In this document: piece after piece, positions 9,215 through 18,604 of the stretch
Position numbering within the stretch: position 1 is the stretch's first letter
How the letters are laid out: the number at the start of each line of letters is the position of its first letter
From: Candidatus Heimdallarchaeota archaeon
GTDB lineage: Archaea > Asgardarchaeota > Heimdallarchaeia > Heimdallarchaeales > Heimdallarchaeaceae
Assembly: GCA_030611665.1 (NCBI GenBank)
Contig: JAUWPI010000006.1
Span: forward strand, 1-39,925
DNA length: 39,925 nt
Reading direction: 5' to 3'
The notes under the pieces: model-generated
Databases searched by the model: none
Seen by the model: only the letters and a program-made list of their open reading frames with translations
What the model was told of the DNA's origin: nothing
Made by a program: the position numbers and the translations under genes

Positions 9215-11806
9215 TTAATCCGTTTTTCTTCCTAACCATTCTGGTTTTTTTATCTTTCCTGACCATTTTGGTTTTTTTATCTTTCCCTTATACATTAATG
9301 TCCCTATAACTCCAGCAGCAACAGCAGCTCCCCCCAGAGTAGTACTAAGAACGATGATCAAAGTTAAATTTGATCCTGTATCAGCGGTTTTTATGATGCT
9401 AACTTCTTCAGATGCAAGATTTCCAGCGCTATCATTGGCATAAAAAGTGATAGTAATATTTACTTCGGTTAAAGCTGACCATGCTGTTTGATTGATTGTA
9501 CCGCTAAAAGAGTCAATATAATAGGAAATACCTCCATTGAGAGTAAACCATACTGTATCTAAATTAGCATCTGTAACCGTAATGTCAAAACTTGGCGCAT
9601 CGCTGCCAAATTCATCACCAGCATCAGGCGTGTTGATTGAAATAGTTGGAGCTTCAACATCTTTTATTATAATAACCTCTGCAGAACCAATATATCCAAT
9701 CATGTCTCTAACATAAAACGTTAGTGTAATACTACCAGAAGGCGCTACATCCCATGCAGATTGGTCAATTGTTCCATTCTCTTCAAATGTATAATTATGT
9801 AATCCGCTATCAAGAGTATACCACATTTCATCTATATTTGGTTCAATGATGGTTACATCAAAATTTGGTGCGTTGAGACCAAATATGTCGTTGGGATTGG
9901 GTGAATTTATTGTAATTACTGGAGCTGTATCATCCCAAATTGGTAAGTAATCTATCCCCGTACCAAAATCGTGAGGATCATCACCAATGCCGTCGTTGTT
10001 AATATCGCTTCCAGTATAATTATCCCAATAATTACCAATTAACAAACTATTCCAAACATTATTTGAAGACGGATAACCATAATCAACAGCATGTTCTCCA
10101 TTTAGTACAAAGTAATTTGAATAAACTAAACTTCCGTTGCTACCTAGTACGATATACACACCGAATAAAGAATTGCTACTTATTTCATTATTTGAAATAA
10201 TGTTATTATCTGTATCATCTAAATAAACCCCATAAGAATTGTTACTTATTTCATTATTTGAAATAGTGTTGTAGCCAATATTACTTACCGAGATACCATA
10301 AATACTATTTTTTACAGTGTTTCCATCAACTGTATTATTGTGGCTACCACTCGATAAAAATATTCCATAATCTATGTTGGTATCAATAGTATTTTCTGAA
10401 ATTTCATTCCAAAAACCAATAATATTTATTCCACATAAATTGTCATTAATATTGTTTCCCGATAAAGTGTTATAGTTACTATTTTCTCCAAATATGCCTA
10501 CATCATTTGAATTTGCAATGTTTGATGAAACTGTGCTACTATTACAATCACTAAGTAATATTCCTGCATAACCATTATTAGAACAATCGTTCTCGAAAAT
10601 ATTTCCATAAGTATTATTAAATAAATAGATTCCAGCATCAGCAATAGATGTTCCTGAATTACTTAAAGTGCAATTCTTAATTGAAAAATATACTCTAGAA
10701 TTAATTATTGAAATACAACTTCCTGTTCCCTGTGCATCTATCTCTAAATCTTCTATAACATATGGATCAGCAACAGATCCGGAACCGCTACACCAATATT
10801 GACTCTCTGCCCATGTCCAATTATGACCCCCAATGCCTATTGCTGCTGCATTAATTGTGATAGGAGCCATTAAGTTCCATATTGGTAAATAATCTTGATT
10901 TCCTGCTGTACCTGGAATAGTAAATGGGGTGTCTCCGATACCATCACCATTGGCGTCTTCACCATCATAATTAGCCCAATAATTACCAATAAGTGAATTA
11001 TTCCAGCTGGTAAAGGCATTATTATCCCGTGCGATAGGATTATTATTTCTAAAGTAATTCTCATAAAATAGGTTGTTAATAGCAGATGGACCTTTTATTT
11101 GTACTCCTGCAAAAGTATTGTCAGAAATATCGTTTCCCCAGATGGTGTTGTTAAAACTATCCTTATCGATCATAATCCCTTCTGCAGTATTGTTTTTGAT
11201 GTTATTTTCAGAGATGAGGATGTTGTTATTCGATGTTTCTAAACTAATACCTTCTCCGAGATTATTACTTATGTTGTTATTCGAGAAAGATGCAAAAGTA
11301 CAATCATTAAGTAATACTCCAGCCACGTTATCAGTAATATTATTTCCTGAAACGAGGATAGCACTACATGTATCTATATTCATCCCTTCTCCGACATTGT
11401 TTATTATATTGCTATCAATAATTTGTCCATTAGTTACATTAGACAAAAGGAGACCTTTGTTCCCACTAATAGTGCAATTTGTTATAATAAAGTATTTTGC
11501 AGAATTAAAAATACTAAGGCAAAAAGCAGTTCCTGTAAAAAGAATATCTTCGATAATATAAGGATCACTTTCTATTCCATTACCAGTGCAAATACCCTGG
11601 TCTTTCGCCCAAGTCCAATTCTGTGGCTCACCAGGAAGGTCATTAATTTCTACATCTTGATATTCAACAGAAAATATTAAACTATTAACATTCTCTGTAG
11701 GAAAACTACTAATTTGTACCAAAGTAGATACAGAACATAATAATATTACAAATATTAACGCATCAACTCTTTTATTCAACAATAACACCAAGCTAAAGCT
11801 ATACAA
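9215..11806 (-). CDS. large surface protein: two NosD-like beta-helix blocks, two Ig-like repeats, C-terminal TM and basic tail
   Basis: Two blocks each start with NWTWAxxQ..CxGxGxxxDPYxIEDL and end with LIGNYWxNYxGxDxNxDGIGD..DYLPIW; two Ig-like repeats (APVITINSPNPND..., APTISINTPDAGD...); C-term TM plus GKIKKPKWSGKIKKPEWLGRKTD. Confidence 0.85.
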   Translation of the reverse strand: MYSFSLVLLLNKRVDALIFVILLCSVSTLVQISSFPTENVNSLIFSVEYQDVEINDLPGEPQNWTWAKDQGICTGNGIESDPYIIEDILFTGTAFCLSIFNSAKYFIITNCTISGNKGLLLSNVTNGQIIDSNIINNVGEGMNIDTCSAILVSGNNITDNVAGVLLNDCTFASFSNNNISNNLGEGISLETSNNNILISENNIKNNTAEGIMIDKDSFNNTIWGNDISDNTFAGVQIKGPSAINNLFYENYFRNNNPIARDNNAFTSWNNSLIGNYWANYDGEDANGDGIGDTPFTIPGTAGNQDYLPIWNLMAPITINAAAIGIGGHNWTWAESQYWCSGSGSVADPYVIEDLEIDAQGTGSCISIINSRVYFSIKNCTLSNSGTSIADAGIYLFNNTYGNIFENDCSNNGYAGILLSDCNSSTVSSNIANSNDVGIFGENSNYNTLSGNNINDNLCGINIIGFWNEISENTIDTNIDYGIFLSSGSHNNTVDGNTVKNSIYGISVSNIGYNTISNNEISNNSYGVYLDDTDNNIISNNEISSNSLFGVYIVLGSNGSLVYSNYFVLNGEHAVDYGYPSSNNVWNSLLIGNYWDNYTGSDINNDGIGDDPHDFGTGIDYLPIWDDTAPVITINSPNPNDIFGLNAPNFDVTIIEPNIDEMWYTLDSGLHNYTFEENGTIDQSAWDVAPSGSITLTFYVRDMIGYIGSAEVIIIKDVEAPTISINTPDAGDEFGSDAPSFDITVTDANLDTVWFTLNGGISYYIDSFSGTINQTAWSALTEVNITITFYANDSAGNLASEEVSIIKTADTGSNLTLIIVLSTTLGGAAVAAGVIGTLMYKGKIKKPKWSGKIKKPEWLGRKTD
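9231..9284. repeat. two tandem 27-bp units encoding GKIKKP(K/E)W(S/L) at the C-terminus of the beta-helix protein
   Basis: cctaaccattctggtttttttatcttt / cctgaccattttggtttttttatcttt. Confidence 0.85.
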
Positions 11807-11914
11807 AATGTTACATATAAACTTATTTGAAATTTAGATGAAAAAGAGAAAAAAAAAGTAAAAGAGATTAAAATCATATTTTAGTGCAACTCATTTGCTT
11901 TTTGCTTCAATGTT

Positions 11915-13897
11915 CTAAATTCTCAAGGGGCTAATCTGATATTTCAGTCCAATAATCTTCATGACATCCACTGCATCTTCAATTGTATTTGCTGATAATT
12001 CTAGAGCTTCTACAATCTGATCTAGAAACAGTATCTCAACTGTGTTAAGTTTATCAGTTTTCTTCAGAATTGTTGCTAAACCTCTGTGACTGTTTTTATC
12101 AAGTTTATTTTCTAACAGATGAACATCGTTAAAAATGGGATGAGATGCTAAAGGTTGGATACAAACAACTTCTAGAACTTCAACAGCTTTTGTTATCAGC
12201 TGTAATAAAAGATCAGTTTCATCATTAAGATAATCAACGAATTCGCTAGATAATTTATTTCTAGGAATTAGCAATAATTTGCGGTAGGAACGTAAAAGAA
12301 ACCCGATAGAAGAATCAAGAATCTCGGTGATTTTGTAGAAGTGATAATCATCAGGAGCTGGGCGTACGCTACCATAGAGTACTCGTGTCACTTTCATAAC
12401 TAGTTTATCAGCTTCACGTTCTAAATCCTTAGCCTCTCCTAGAAGATCATTGCATTCTTCATGACTTTCACCTTCAACATAAGAATCAAATGCTTGTTTT
12501 AGCTTTCCAAATGCTTCTCTTACTTTTTTGCCATGTTTAAGTGAAATACTTGCTTGAACCCATCCTGGTCTTGTTTCAGTTGCAAAAATTAGAAATGAGA
12601 TAGCAAGTAATCCTAGAATAACTGCTATGACTAAAATGGGGAATTTTAGCATGTTGTCGATATTATTGCTTGTTGCTGGTCCCCAAATTGAGAGTGAGGT
12701 AGCTGAAAAAACCAACCCTATTGCAATTAAAGGACCGGTGAAATAACCTGAATCTAATGAAGCTCGATAAATTCCTAAGCTTTGTTCTCTCTTAACAATT
12801 GGAACAACATCTCTTGTTATTGAAGGAAGACTGGGATAATAAACTGCAGTTCCGATTCCTGCTACAATCATCAAAATCAAAACTAAGGCAAAATTACTTG
12901 TAAGTGTAATTAAACCCATTGCTAATCCTTCAGTGAGTAAACCAATAATTGTAGCTTCTTTTCGTCCAAATCTGTCACTAAGTCTACCTGTCAAAGGCAT
13001 GGAAATACTCCAAGCTAAAGTAAATGCTGACATTACTATACCAATTTGTGTAGCAGTAAAACCATAAATTGTAGTACTGAGCATTATAGGAAGAAGGAGA
13101 ACAATAATACTATCCATTATTCGAGAAAAGTGTCCTGCTAGATAGGTAAGTAGGAGTGTAGGTGTTCTTATGATATTCCTAAGTTTCCACTGTGTTTCCA
13201 CTTTAGTTGAATCAAGCAAAATTTCTTCCTTTGAACCCTTGACTAATTCTGTTGTTTCTACATTTCTTAAAAGGAAAATTCCTACTAGCAAAGCTACTCC
13301 AGCAACAATGAGTGCAAAAATAAAACTTGCTGCAAATCCGTCCTGGTTTTCACCTATCAACCCTGCAAAGAACGCACCTAAACTTGAACCCATATAAACA
13401 GAAAATTCCATTGTACCTAATGAAAATGCACTGCCTTCTGAACCTGCAATGTCTGTCAAAGCAGACATTGAAGCAGTGAAGAAAAATCCTAATCCTCCAC
13501 CTATGAAAACATTTCCAATTATTAAACCGGCTAGTTTGAGATAACTAGCAAGAGCTATTACGACTGAACCAGCAACTAATAATGACAAACCAATTATCAT
13601 GGTGTTTTTTCGCTTGAGTTTGGAACTTACTCTACTACTAAAAAAACCGCTAAGTCCTTTAAATAAACCATAAGCTACTATTGTAGAAGCTATCTGTAAG
13701 AAAATAAGAAAGTTTTGTAAATTATCACTTGAATCGAATAAACCATATGGAAGAATGCTGTTAGCATAAAGAGCTAATGACGTTCTTTGTACACCATAAG
13801 TTATCCCAGTAAGTAGTAATGTTGATATAAGGGGAAACCATTTTCCGAAAGAAGAGCGAATAGTAGTTGAAGTAGATTTAGAACTCATTGTTAGCAA
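11915..13897 (-). CDS. MFS transporter fused to a C-terminal PhoU/DUF47-like helical domain
   Basis: 12-TM-like MFS N-terminus with GRLSDRFGRKEATIIG motif; C-term ~200 aa EAKDLEREADKLVMKVTRVLYGSVRPAPDDYHFYKITEILDSSIGFLLRSY...VEALELSANTIEDAVDVMKII resembles DUF47/PhoU_div. Confidence 0.75.
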   Translation of the reverse strand: MLTMSSKSTSTTIRSSFGKWFPLISTLLLTGITYGVQRTSLALYANSILPYGLFDSSDNLQNFLIFLQIASTIVAYGLFKGLSGFFSSRVSSKLKRKNTMIIGLSLLVAGSVVIALASYLKLAGLIIGNVFIGGGLGFFFTASMSALTDIAGSEGSAFSLGTMEFSVYMGSSLGAFFAGLIGENQDGFAASFIFALIVAGVALLVGIFLLRNVETTELVKGSKEEILLDSTKVETQWKLRNIIRTPTLLLTYLAGHFSRIMDSIIVLLLPIMLSTTIYGFTATQIGIVMSAFTLAWSISMPLTGRLSDRFGRKEATIIGLLTEGLAMGLITLTSNFALVLILMIVAGIGTAVYYPSLPSITRDVVPIVKREQSLGIYRASLDSGYFTGPLIAIGLVFSATSLSIWGPATSNNIDNMLKFPILVIAVILGLLAISFLIFATETRPGWVQASISLKHGKKVREAFGKLKQAFDSYVEGESHEECNDLLGEAKDLEREADKLVMKVTRVLYGSVRPAPDDYHFYKITEILDSSIGFLLRSYRKLLLIPRNKLSSEFVDYLNDETDLLLQLITKAVEVLEVVCIQPLASHPIFNDVHLLENKLDKNSHRGLATILKKTDKLNTVEILFLDQIVEALELSANTIEDAVDVMKIIGLKYQISPLRI

Positions 13898-13954
13898 TAA
13901 TGTAAGATTGTTATCTGATAAGAGTTTTTCCCTAAACTAAAAAAAGTGTGTAAA

Positions 13955-15229
13955 ATGAGAAATAATAACTGGAAGAAGAAAAATAATCCAAAAATTAGCG
14001 ATGAATCCAAGATTATTCTTGTATCAACAGCTGTTTATTCCATTATTCTTATCGCTCTCTATATTTATTCCACTTATATCAACACAGGATTTGAAATAAT
14101 CATATCCGACCAGATAATTTTCTTTAATAGAGGGATAGCAATTATTGATGGGCTCCTTCCCTACAGAGATGTTTCTGTTGATGCTGCATCATTGAGTCCT
14201 TATCTATGGGCTCCCATTGTGTTTCTTTCAATGTTTTTAACCGGTAACTATTCAACTGATTTCGTGACTAGCGACAATTATTTTCTAAATGAAAGCATGA
14301 TGATAAGTTCATACATTTTCAGAATATTTTTTGCCTTTTGCCTGATAATTTCAGCACTTTTACTTTATCGTCTAGTACATAAAAGAAATAATAAAAATGC
14401 TCTAAATATTACTCTTCTCTACATTTTAAATCCCTTTTTCCTCTACCTTTTTTCTTTCTGGGGATCTGATGAGTGTCTATTGCCATTGCTAATACTTCTT
14501 CCAATTTATCTGTACGAAAGGGGAAACAATACCTTAGCTACTTTCAGTATAATTCTTGGTGCTGGATTCAAATATTTTCCGATTTTGTTAGCTCCTTTAG
14601 TATGGATTTATTCAAAAGATTGGAAGGAGAGAAGTTTGCAAACCTTGTTGTTCCTCATTGGGTTAACAGCAATTTCCCTTCCCTTCTATCTTATAGCCCC
14701 TGCAGCTTTTATCAACCAATTTAAAAATCCTGTAGTTGCCCCAGGAAATCAAGGTTTGTTTACTTTAATACAAAATTTTAGTAGTACTGACATTAACCAG
14801 TATAATCTTGTCATTCAGATTGTTACAATGAGTCTAATCCTGTTAGCGGGTCTTTTCTTCTTTCTGAAAAAAGGTGTTTGGAAATATCACAAAACTATAG
14901 TTTTTCTTATCATCTTTTTTGTTATTTACCCGAAAATTCAAGTTTCGTATTTTGCAATGATAATCCCTTTTACATCCATCTGTGTATTTACTGAGGGAAA
15001 GATAAAATGGTCTTTTCTATTATACTATATCTTAGGTACAACATTAGGGGAAGCATCAGATTATCTTCTAGCTGAAACTCAACAACTCCTCTATTTGGAA
15101 GTGCTGTGCTGGTTTTCGTTAGGTCTTTTCTATGTGACATCGTTACTGTTTATTATTTACTTTCTATTTATTAACAAACGAAATGGATCAGCTAATAATT
15201 CTGAATCCATAGGACAAACCTCTTCCTAG
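13955..15229 (+). CDS. polytopic membrane protein, GT-C-like glycosyltransferase
   Basis: Many TM segments; DGLLPYRDVSVDAASLSPYLW early loop motif typical of GT-C/DUF2029-like enzymes; ATG at 13955 preferred over the GTG at 13946. Confidence 0.55.
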   Translation: MRNNNWKKKNNPKISDESKIILVSTAVYSIILIALYIYSTYINTGFEIIISDQIIFFNRGIAIIDGLLPYRDVSVDAASLSPYLWAPIVFLSMFLTGNYSTDFVTSDNYFLNESMMISSYIFRIFFAFCLIISALLLYRLVHKRNNKNALNITLLYILNPFFLYLFSFWGSDECLLPLLILLPIYLYERGNNTLATFSIILGAGFKYFPILLAPLVWIYSKDWKERSLQTLLFLIGLTAISLPFYLIAPAAFINQFKNPVVAPGNQGLFTLIQNFSSTDINQYNLVIQIVTMSLILLAGLFFFLKKGVWKYHKTIVFLIIFFVIYPKIQVSYFAMIIPFTSICVFTEGKIKWSFLLYYILGTTLGEASDYLLAETQQLLYLEVLCWFSLGLFYVTSLLFIIYFLFINKRNGSANNSESIGQTSS

Positions 15230-15980
15230 TACCAGCATTTATCTGGAAAATTTTACTCTTTAACTTATTCTTGAATCTTGCAGAAATCTGTCTAATCTGT
15301 TTTTCATTCATCAGCATCACAGTTATGTTTTGGATTTTCACTTTTTCATTATTAAGCACTTCATCTAGAAGTTTGAACGTGAAATCCATCCCATCTGATG
15401 CCCCTCCAACCATCTCACTTTTTACTCCTTTCCATCCCCTTTTCTTCCAAAGTTTAGTTTGATCACTATCGTAAATGGGAGGAAAACATAAGAGAGTTGA
15501 ATAGTTTCCTTTGGGGATCAAATTCTCCACAATCTCTCCTTTAGATTGTAAAATTGTTATAAATTCAGAAAGACTATTCGCTTCAATATTCTTACTCGCA
15601 GAATTGATAGAAGTTTCATTAATTTCAGTTGCTATAACCTCTTTTTTGTATTTCTTTGCAAGGATCATAGCTAAAGCTGCACTCGCTCCAGTTCCAATTT
15701 CAATGAGAGGATCTTGTGATTGTGTTAAAGAGTTAACAATTTCACAATAAACATGTCTAATTCCTAGAGCTGGAATTAGATGACCTTCTGGTACATCTAA
15801 ATCTATTTGGAGAACTTCTTTGAATAGGTATTTATTTAGAATAGAGAGAACCTTTGGATTTCCTAGATCAAACTTTGGTGGATTTTCTGAAATTAGAAAT
15901 GAATTGAGATCTGGATATTTCTCTACTAATTTGCTAAAAGGTAAAGTGAAATATTTAGCTTCATATTCCTTGTGAATCAT
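15192..15980 (-). CDS. METTL16/RlmF-like SAM-dependent methyltransferase
   Basis: KLVEKYPDLNSFLI...FDLGNPKVLSILNKYLFKEVLQIDLDVPEGHLIPALGIRHVYCEIV resembles METTL16/RlmF N-terminus; SAM motif IEIGTGASAALAMILA; catalytic position reads FPPIYD. Confidence 0.7.
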   Translation of the reverse strand: MIHKEYEAKYFTLPFSKLVEKYPDLNSFLISENPPKFDLGNPKVLSILNKYLFKEVLQIDLDVPEGHLIPALGIRHVYCEIVNSLTQSQDPLIEIGTGASAALAMILAKKYKKEVIATEINETSINSASKNIEANSLSEFITILQSKGEIVENLIPKGNYSTLLCFPPIYDSDQTKLWKKRGWKGVKSEMVGGASDGMDFTFKLLDEVLNNEKVKIQNITVMLMNEKQIRQISARFKNKLKSKIFQINAGTRKRFVLWIQNY

Positions 15981-16088
15981 TTTCTCACTATCAGAATTAT
16001 TGATTGAATATGTAATCTGCTTAACCTAGTATTTAAAAGAAATGATTTTATTCTTAAATTATACAACTGAATTCAAATCCGTGGTAAA

Positions 16089-17222
16089 ATGAAAATCTTA
16101 ATAATTTCAGGTGCAAGACCTCAGTTTATCAAATTAGCTCCAATAATTAAACAAATTTTAAAGGAAGATGATATGAAATTAATCCATCTTCATACAGGGC
16201 AGCACTTTGATGAAAATATGTCTAAGATATTCTTTAGCGAACTGAATATTCCTCCTCCTGATATTAATCTAAATATAAATCGAGGCTCACATGCAGAATT
16301 AGTTGGAAAAATGCTAATTGATATTGAAAAAGTGTTAAGTAAAGAAAAACCTGATGCTGTTTTTGTTGCAGGTGATACTAACTCAACTATTGCAGGTGGC
16401 ATAGCAGCAATTAAGCTTTTAATCCCAGTAATTCACTTAGAATCTGGTTTAAGAAGCTTTGATTATCGTATGCCTGAGGAAATAAATAGAAGACTAACAG
16501 ATCATCTAAGTACACTTTTAATAACAACTTCTAGCACAGCAACAAGAACTTTACTTTCTGAAGGAATTAAAAAAGATTGGATTTTTCAGACTGGGGATAC
16601 AATGGTAGATGTCGTTCTCAATAATCTTGAAAGAGCTAAAAATGAAAGTAAAATACTACAGACTCTCAACTTGACAAATCAAGCTTATTTCCTATTAACT
16701 TTACATAGACAAGAGAATGTTGATGATAAAGAAAGATTAGAACCAATACTAAAAACTCTGATAGACCTTAATCATAAAATTGTTTACCCTATTCATCCCC
16801 GAACAAGAAATAGAATCAAGGAATTCAAACTGGATTATTTACTAAAAAATGAAAACATCATATTGACTGAGCCATTAGGATATCTAGATTTCATTCAACT
16901 CCAAGAAAACGCAAGCATTATTTTAACAGATAGTGGTGGTATTCAGAAAGAAGCTTTAACACTCAAAGTTCCTTGTTTAACGCTCAGAGATAATACTGAA
17001 TGGGTAGAAACCTTAGAACAAGGCACCAATATACTTGTTGGAGCTGATAGAGAGAAAATATTTGATGCGGTATCAGTTTTTACAGATAAACAAAAAGTGG
17101 ATAAAATAGATTGGACCAATCCTTACGGTGATGGAAAAAGCAGTGAAAGAATAGTTAAGGAAGTTTTAAAGAGATTTAAAGAAGGAAAAATGGTTGTGCC
17201 TACTCATTTCATGGTTAAATAA
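16089..17222 (+). CDS. wecB: UDP-N-acetylglucosamine 2-epimerase
   Basis: MKILIISGARPQFIKLAPI, HTGQHFDENMS, ESGLRSFDYRMPEEINRRLTDHLS, TLHRQENVD, DSGGIQKEA. Confidence 0.93.
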   Translation: MKILIISGARPQFIKLAPIIKQILKEDDMKLIHLHTGQHFDENMSKIFFSELNIPPPDINLNINRGSHAELVGKMLIDIEKVLSKEKPDAVFVAGDTNSTIAGGIAAIKLLIPVIHLESGLRSFDYRMPEEINRRLTDHLSTLLITTSSTATRTLLSEGIKKDWIFQTGDTMVDVVLNNLERAKNESKILQTLNLTNQAYFLLTLHRQENVDDKERLEPILKTLIDLNHKIVYPIHPRTRNRIKEFKLDYLLKNENIILTEPLGYLDFIQLQENASIILTDSGGIQKEALTLKVPCLTLRDNTEWVETLEQGTNILVGADREKIFDAVSVFTDKQKVDKIDWTNPYGDGKSSERIVKEVLKRFKEGKMVVPTHFMVK

Positions 17223-17226
17223 AACT

Positions 17227-18462
17227 CTAATCCAGAACCTCTTTGATCTTTTCAGCTAATTTTATAGCTTGATTTCTTCTACTGAATTGTTGGATCTTTT
17301 CTTCATCACAACCGAATTCAAGAGAACCGTTTTTCCACTTATTGTAAAGAATGCAAAGTTCCTCAGCTATTTGTTCTGAATCCATAGAAACTTTAGTGAA
17401 TTGTTGTTTTGTTTTTTCACACCATCTAGATGCTTCTCCATCCTCCCCGATGAGTAGAATATGGGAATTACAGAAAGCATAATCGTAAATTTTTGTTGGG
17501 AGTGTGTAAGATGTTTTTGGGGGGATTAGGACAATATTTAGAGATGATTGATTGATTTCTTTGAATAGAGCTTCTCCACTCAAAAGTCCTAAGTTGTTGA
17601 AATATTCTCCCATGTTTGTTTTTTCAAGAATTTTGTTTAATGTTTTACTGGAGGTTTTTCCAGCGTATTGTAATGCTACTTCATCAATCTTTAAGTTAGA
17701 TTTATCGATAAATTTCCTCATTCCTAATGCTAGAGCTTCAAAACCCACTTGCCTTAAAATGTAAAAATGACCAAAATAGGAGACTGTAAATTTGTTGCTT
17801 TTCTTTATCTTTAAATCAGGTCTGTCTTCTTCAAAGAATCCGTTATAGATAACCTCAATTTTTTTATCACTTATATTTAGGCTATTTGAGATTAATTCTG
17901 AGCATTCTTCGCCAACAGTAATAACAAGATTTGATTCTTTTATAATCTTCTTTTCTGTATGTTTAACAATCTGCTTAATAATTGGAGGAAAGAACATGTA
18001 GGGACTTCCAGTTAGAGGATCTCTATAATCAATAATTAGAGGTAGCTTGTTCTTTTTTGCAAGTTTACAAGCCATAAGAAAACTTGAATGTGGGGGGGCT
18101 GTTACCATTACAGCATCAATTCTTTCTTCATTAATAATTTGTTGACCTTTCTTCTTTGCTCTTCTATTCCAAAATCTGAAAATATCTGGGAAAAAGAAAA
18201 AAGTGTCAAGTTTGAGAGTTTCGAGTAAAGCTAGAATCTTTAATTTGTATCCTATTTTTCTGATACGAATACTTCTTGCTACTTTAAGTGATTGAATATT
18301 GTATTTTTCTTGTAATTCTTTATCATGAAGGATATCTTGATGCGATGTTAAGAGTGAGACATCTATTCCTTTCTCTGGAAAATATTTAGTGAAACTTGCA
18401 GGACGGTAACCGCCAGTAATCTTGTCAGCTGGAGAAAAGTAAGCTATAAGTAATATTCTCAT
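17227..18462 (-). CDS. glycosyltransferase, GT-B fold (GT4-like)
   Basis: MRILLIAYFSPADKITGGYRPASFTKYFPEKG, YRDPLTGSPY, LVITVGEECSELI, IEVIYNGFFEED; ORF extends to 18471, ATG at 18462 preferred. Confidence 0.8.
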   Translation of the reverse strand: MRILLIAYFSPADKITGGYRPASFTKYFPEKGIDVSLLTSHQDILHDKELQEKYNIQSLKVARSIRIRKIGYKLKILALLETLKLDTFFFFPDIFRFWNRRAKKKGQQIINEERIDAVMVTAPPHSSFLMACKLAKKNKLPLIIDYRDPLTGSPYMFFPPIIKQIVKHTEKKIIKESNLVITVGEECSELISNSLNISDKKIEVIYNGFFEEDRPDLKIKKSNKFTVSYFGHFYILRQVGFEALALGMRKFIDKSNLKIDEVALQYAGKTSSKTLNKILEKTNMGEYFNNLGLLSGEALFKEINQSSLNIVLIPPKTSYTLPTKIYDYAFCNSHILLIGEDGEASRWCEKTKQQFTKVSMDSEQIAEELCILYNKWKNGSLEFGCDEEKIQQFSRRNQAIKLAEKIKEVLD

Positions 18463-18574
18463 GATAAGCACTCTAATTGTAAATTTTATCTATACCTATC
18501 AATTTTTCTAAAACAACACAAATAAACATTCCTTTTAACTTGAATATTGAAGCGTTTAAACTGATTTTCAAAAG

Positions 18575-18584
18575 TTTTTTATAT
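18575..18584 (+). promoter_or_regulatory. TATA-box candidate
   Basis: ttttttatat centred about 26 bp upstream of ATG 18605. Confidence 0.45.
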
Positions 18585-18604
18585 TGTGCATTATCAAAAC
18601 AAGT

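Noticed and set aside
11073-11680. Plus-strand ORFs 11073..11561 and 11423..11680 antisense to the beta-helix gene
   Set aside because: Low-complexity shadow ORFs opposite a well-supported repetitive CDS; no recognisable protein features.
16060-16090. gaattcaaatccgtgg resembling a tRNA T-arm/att site
   Set aside because: No acceptor, D-arm or anticodon stem could be assembled around it.
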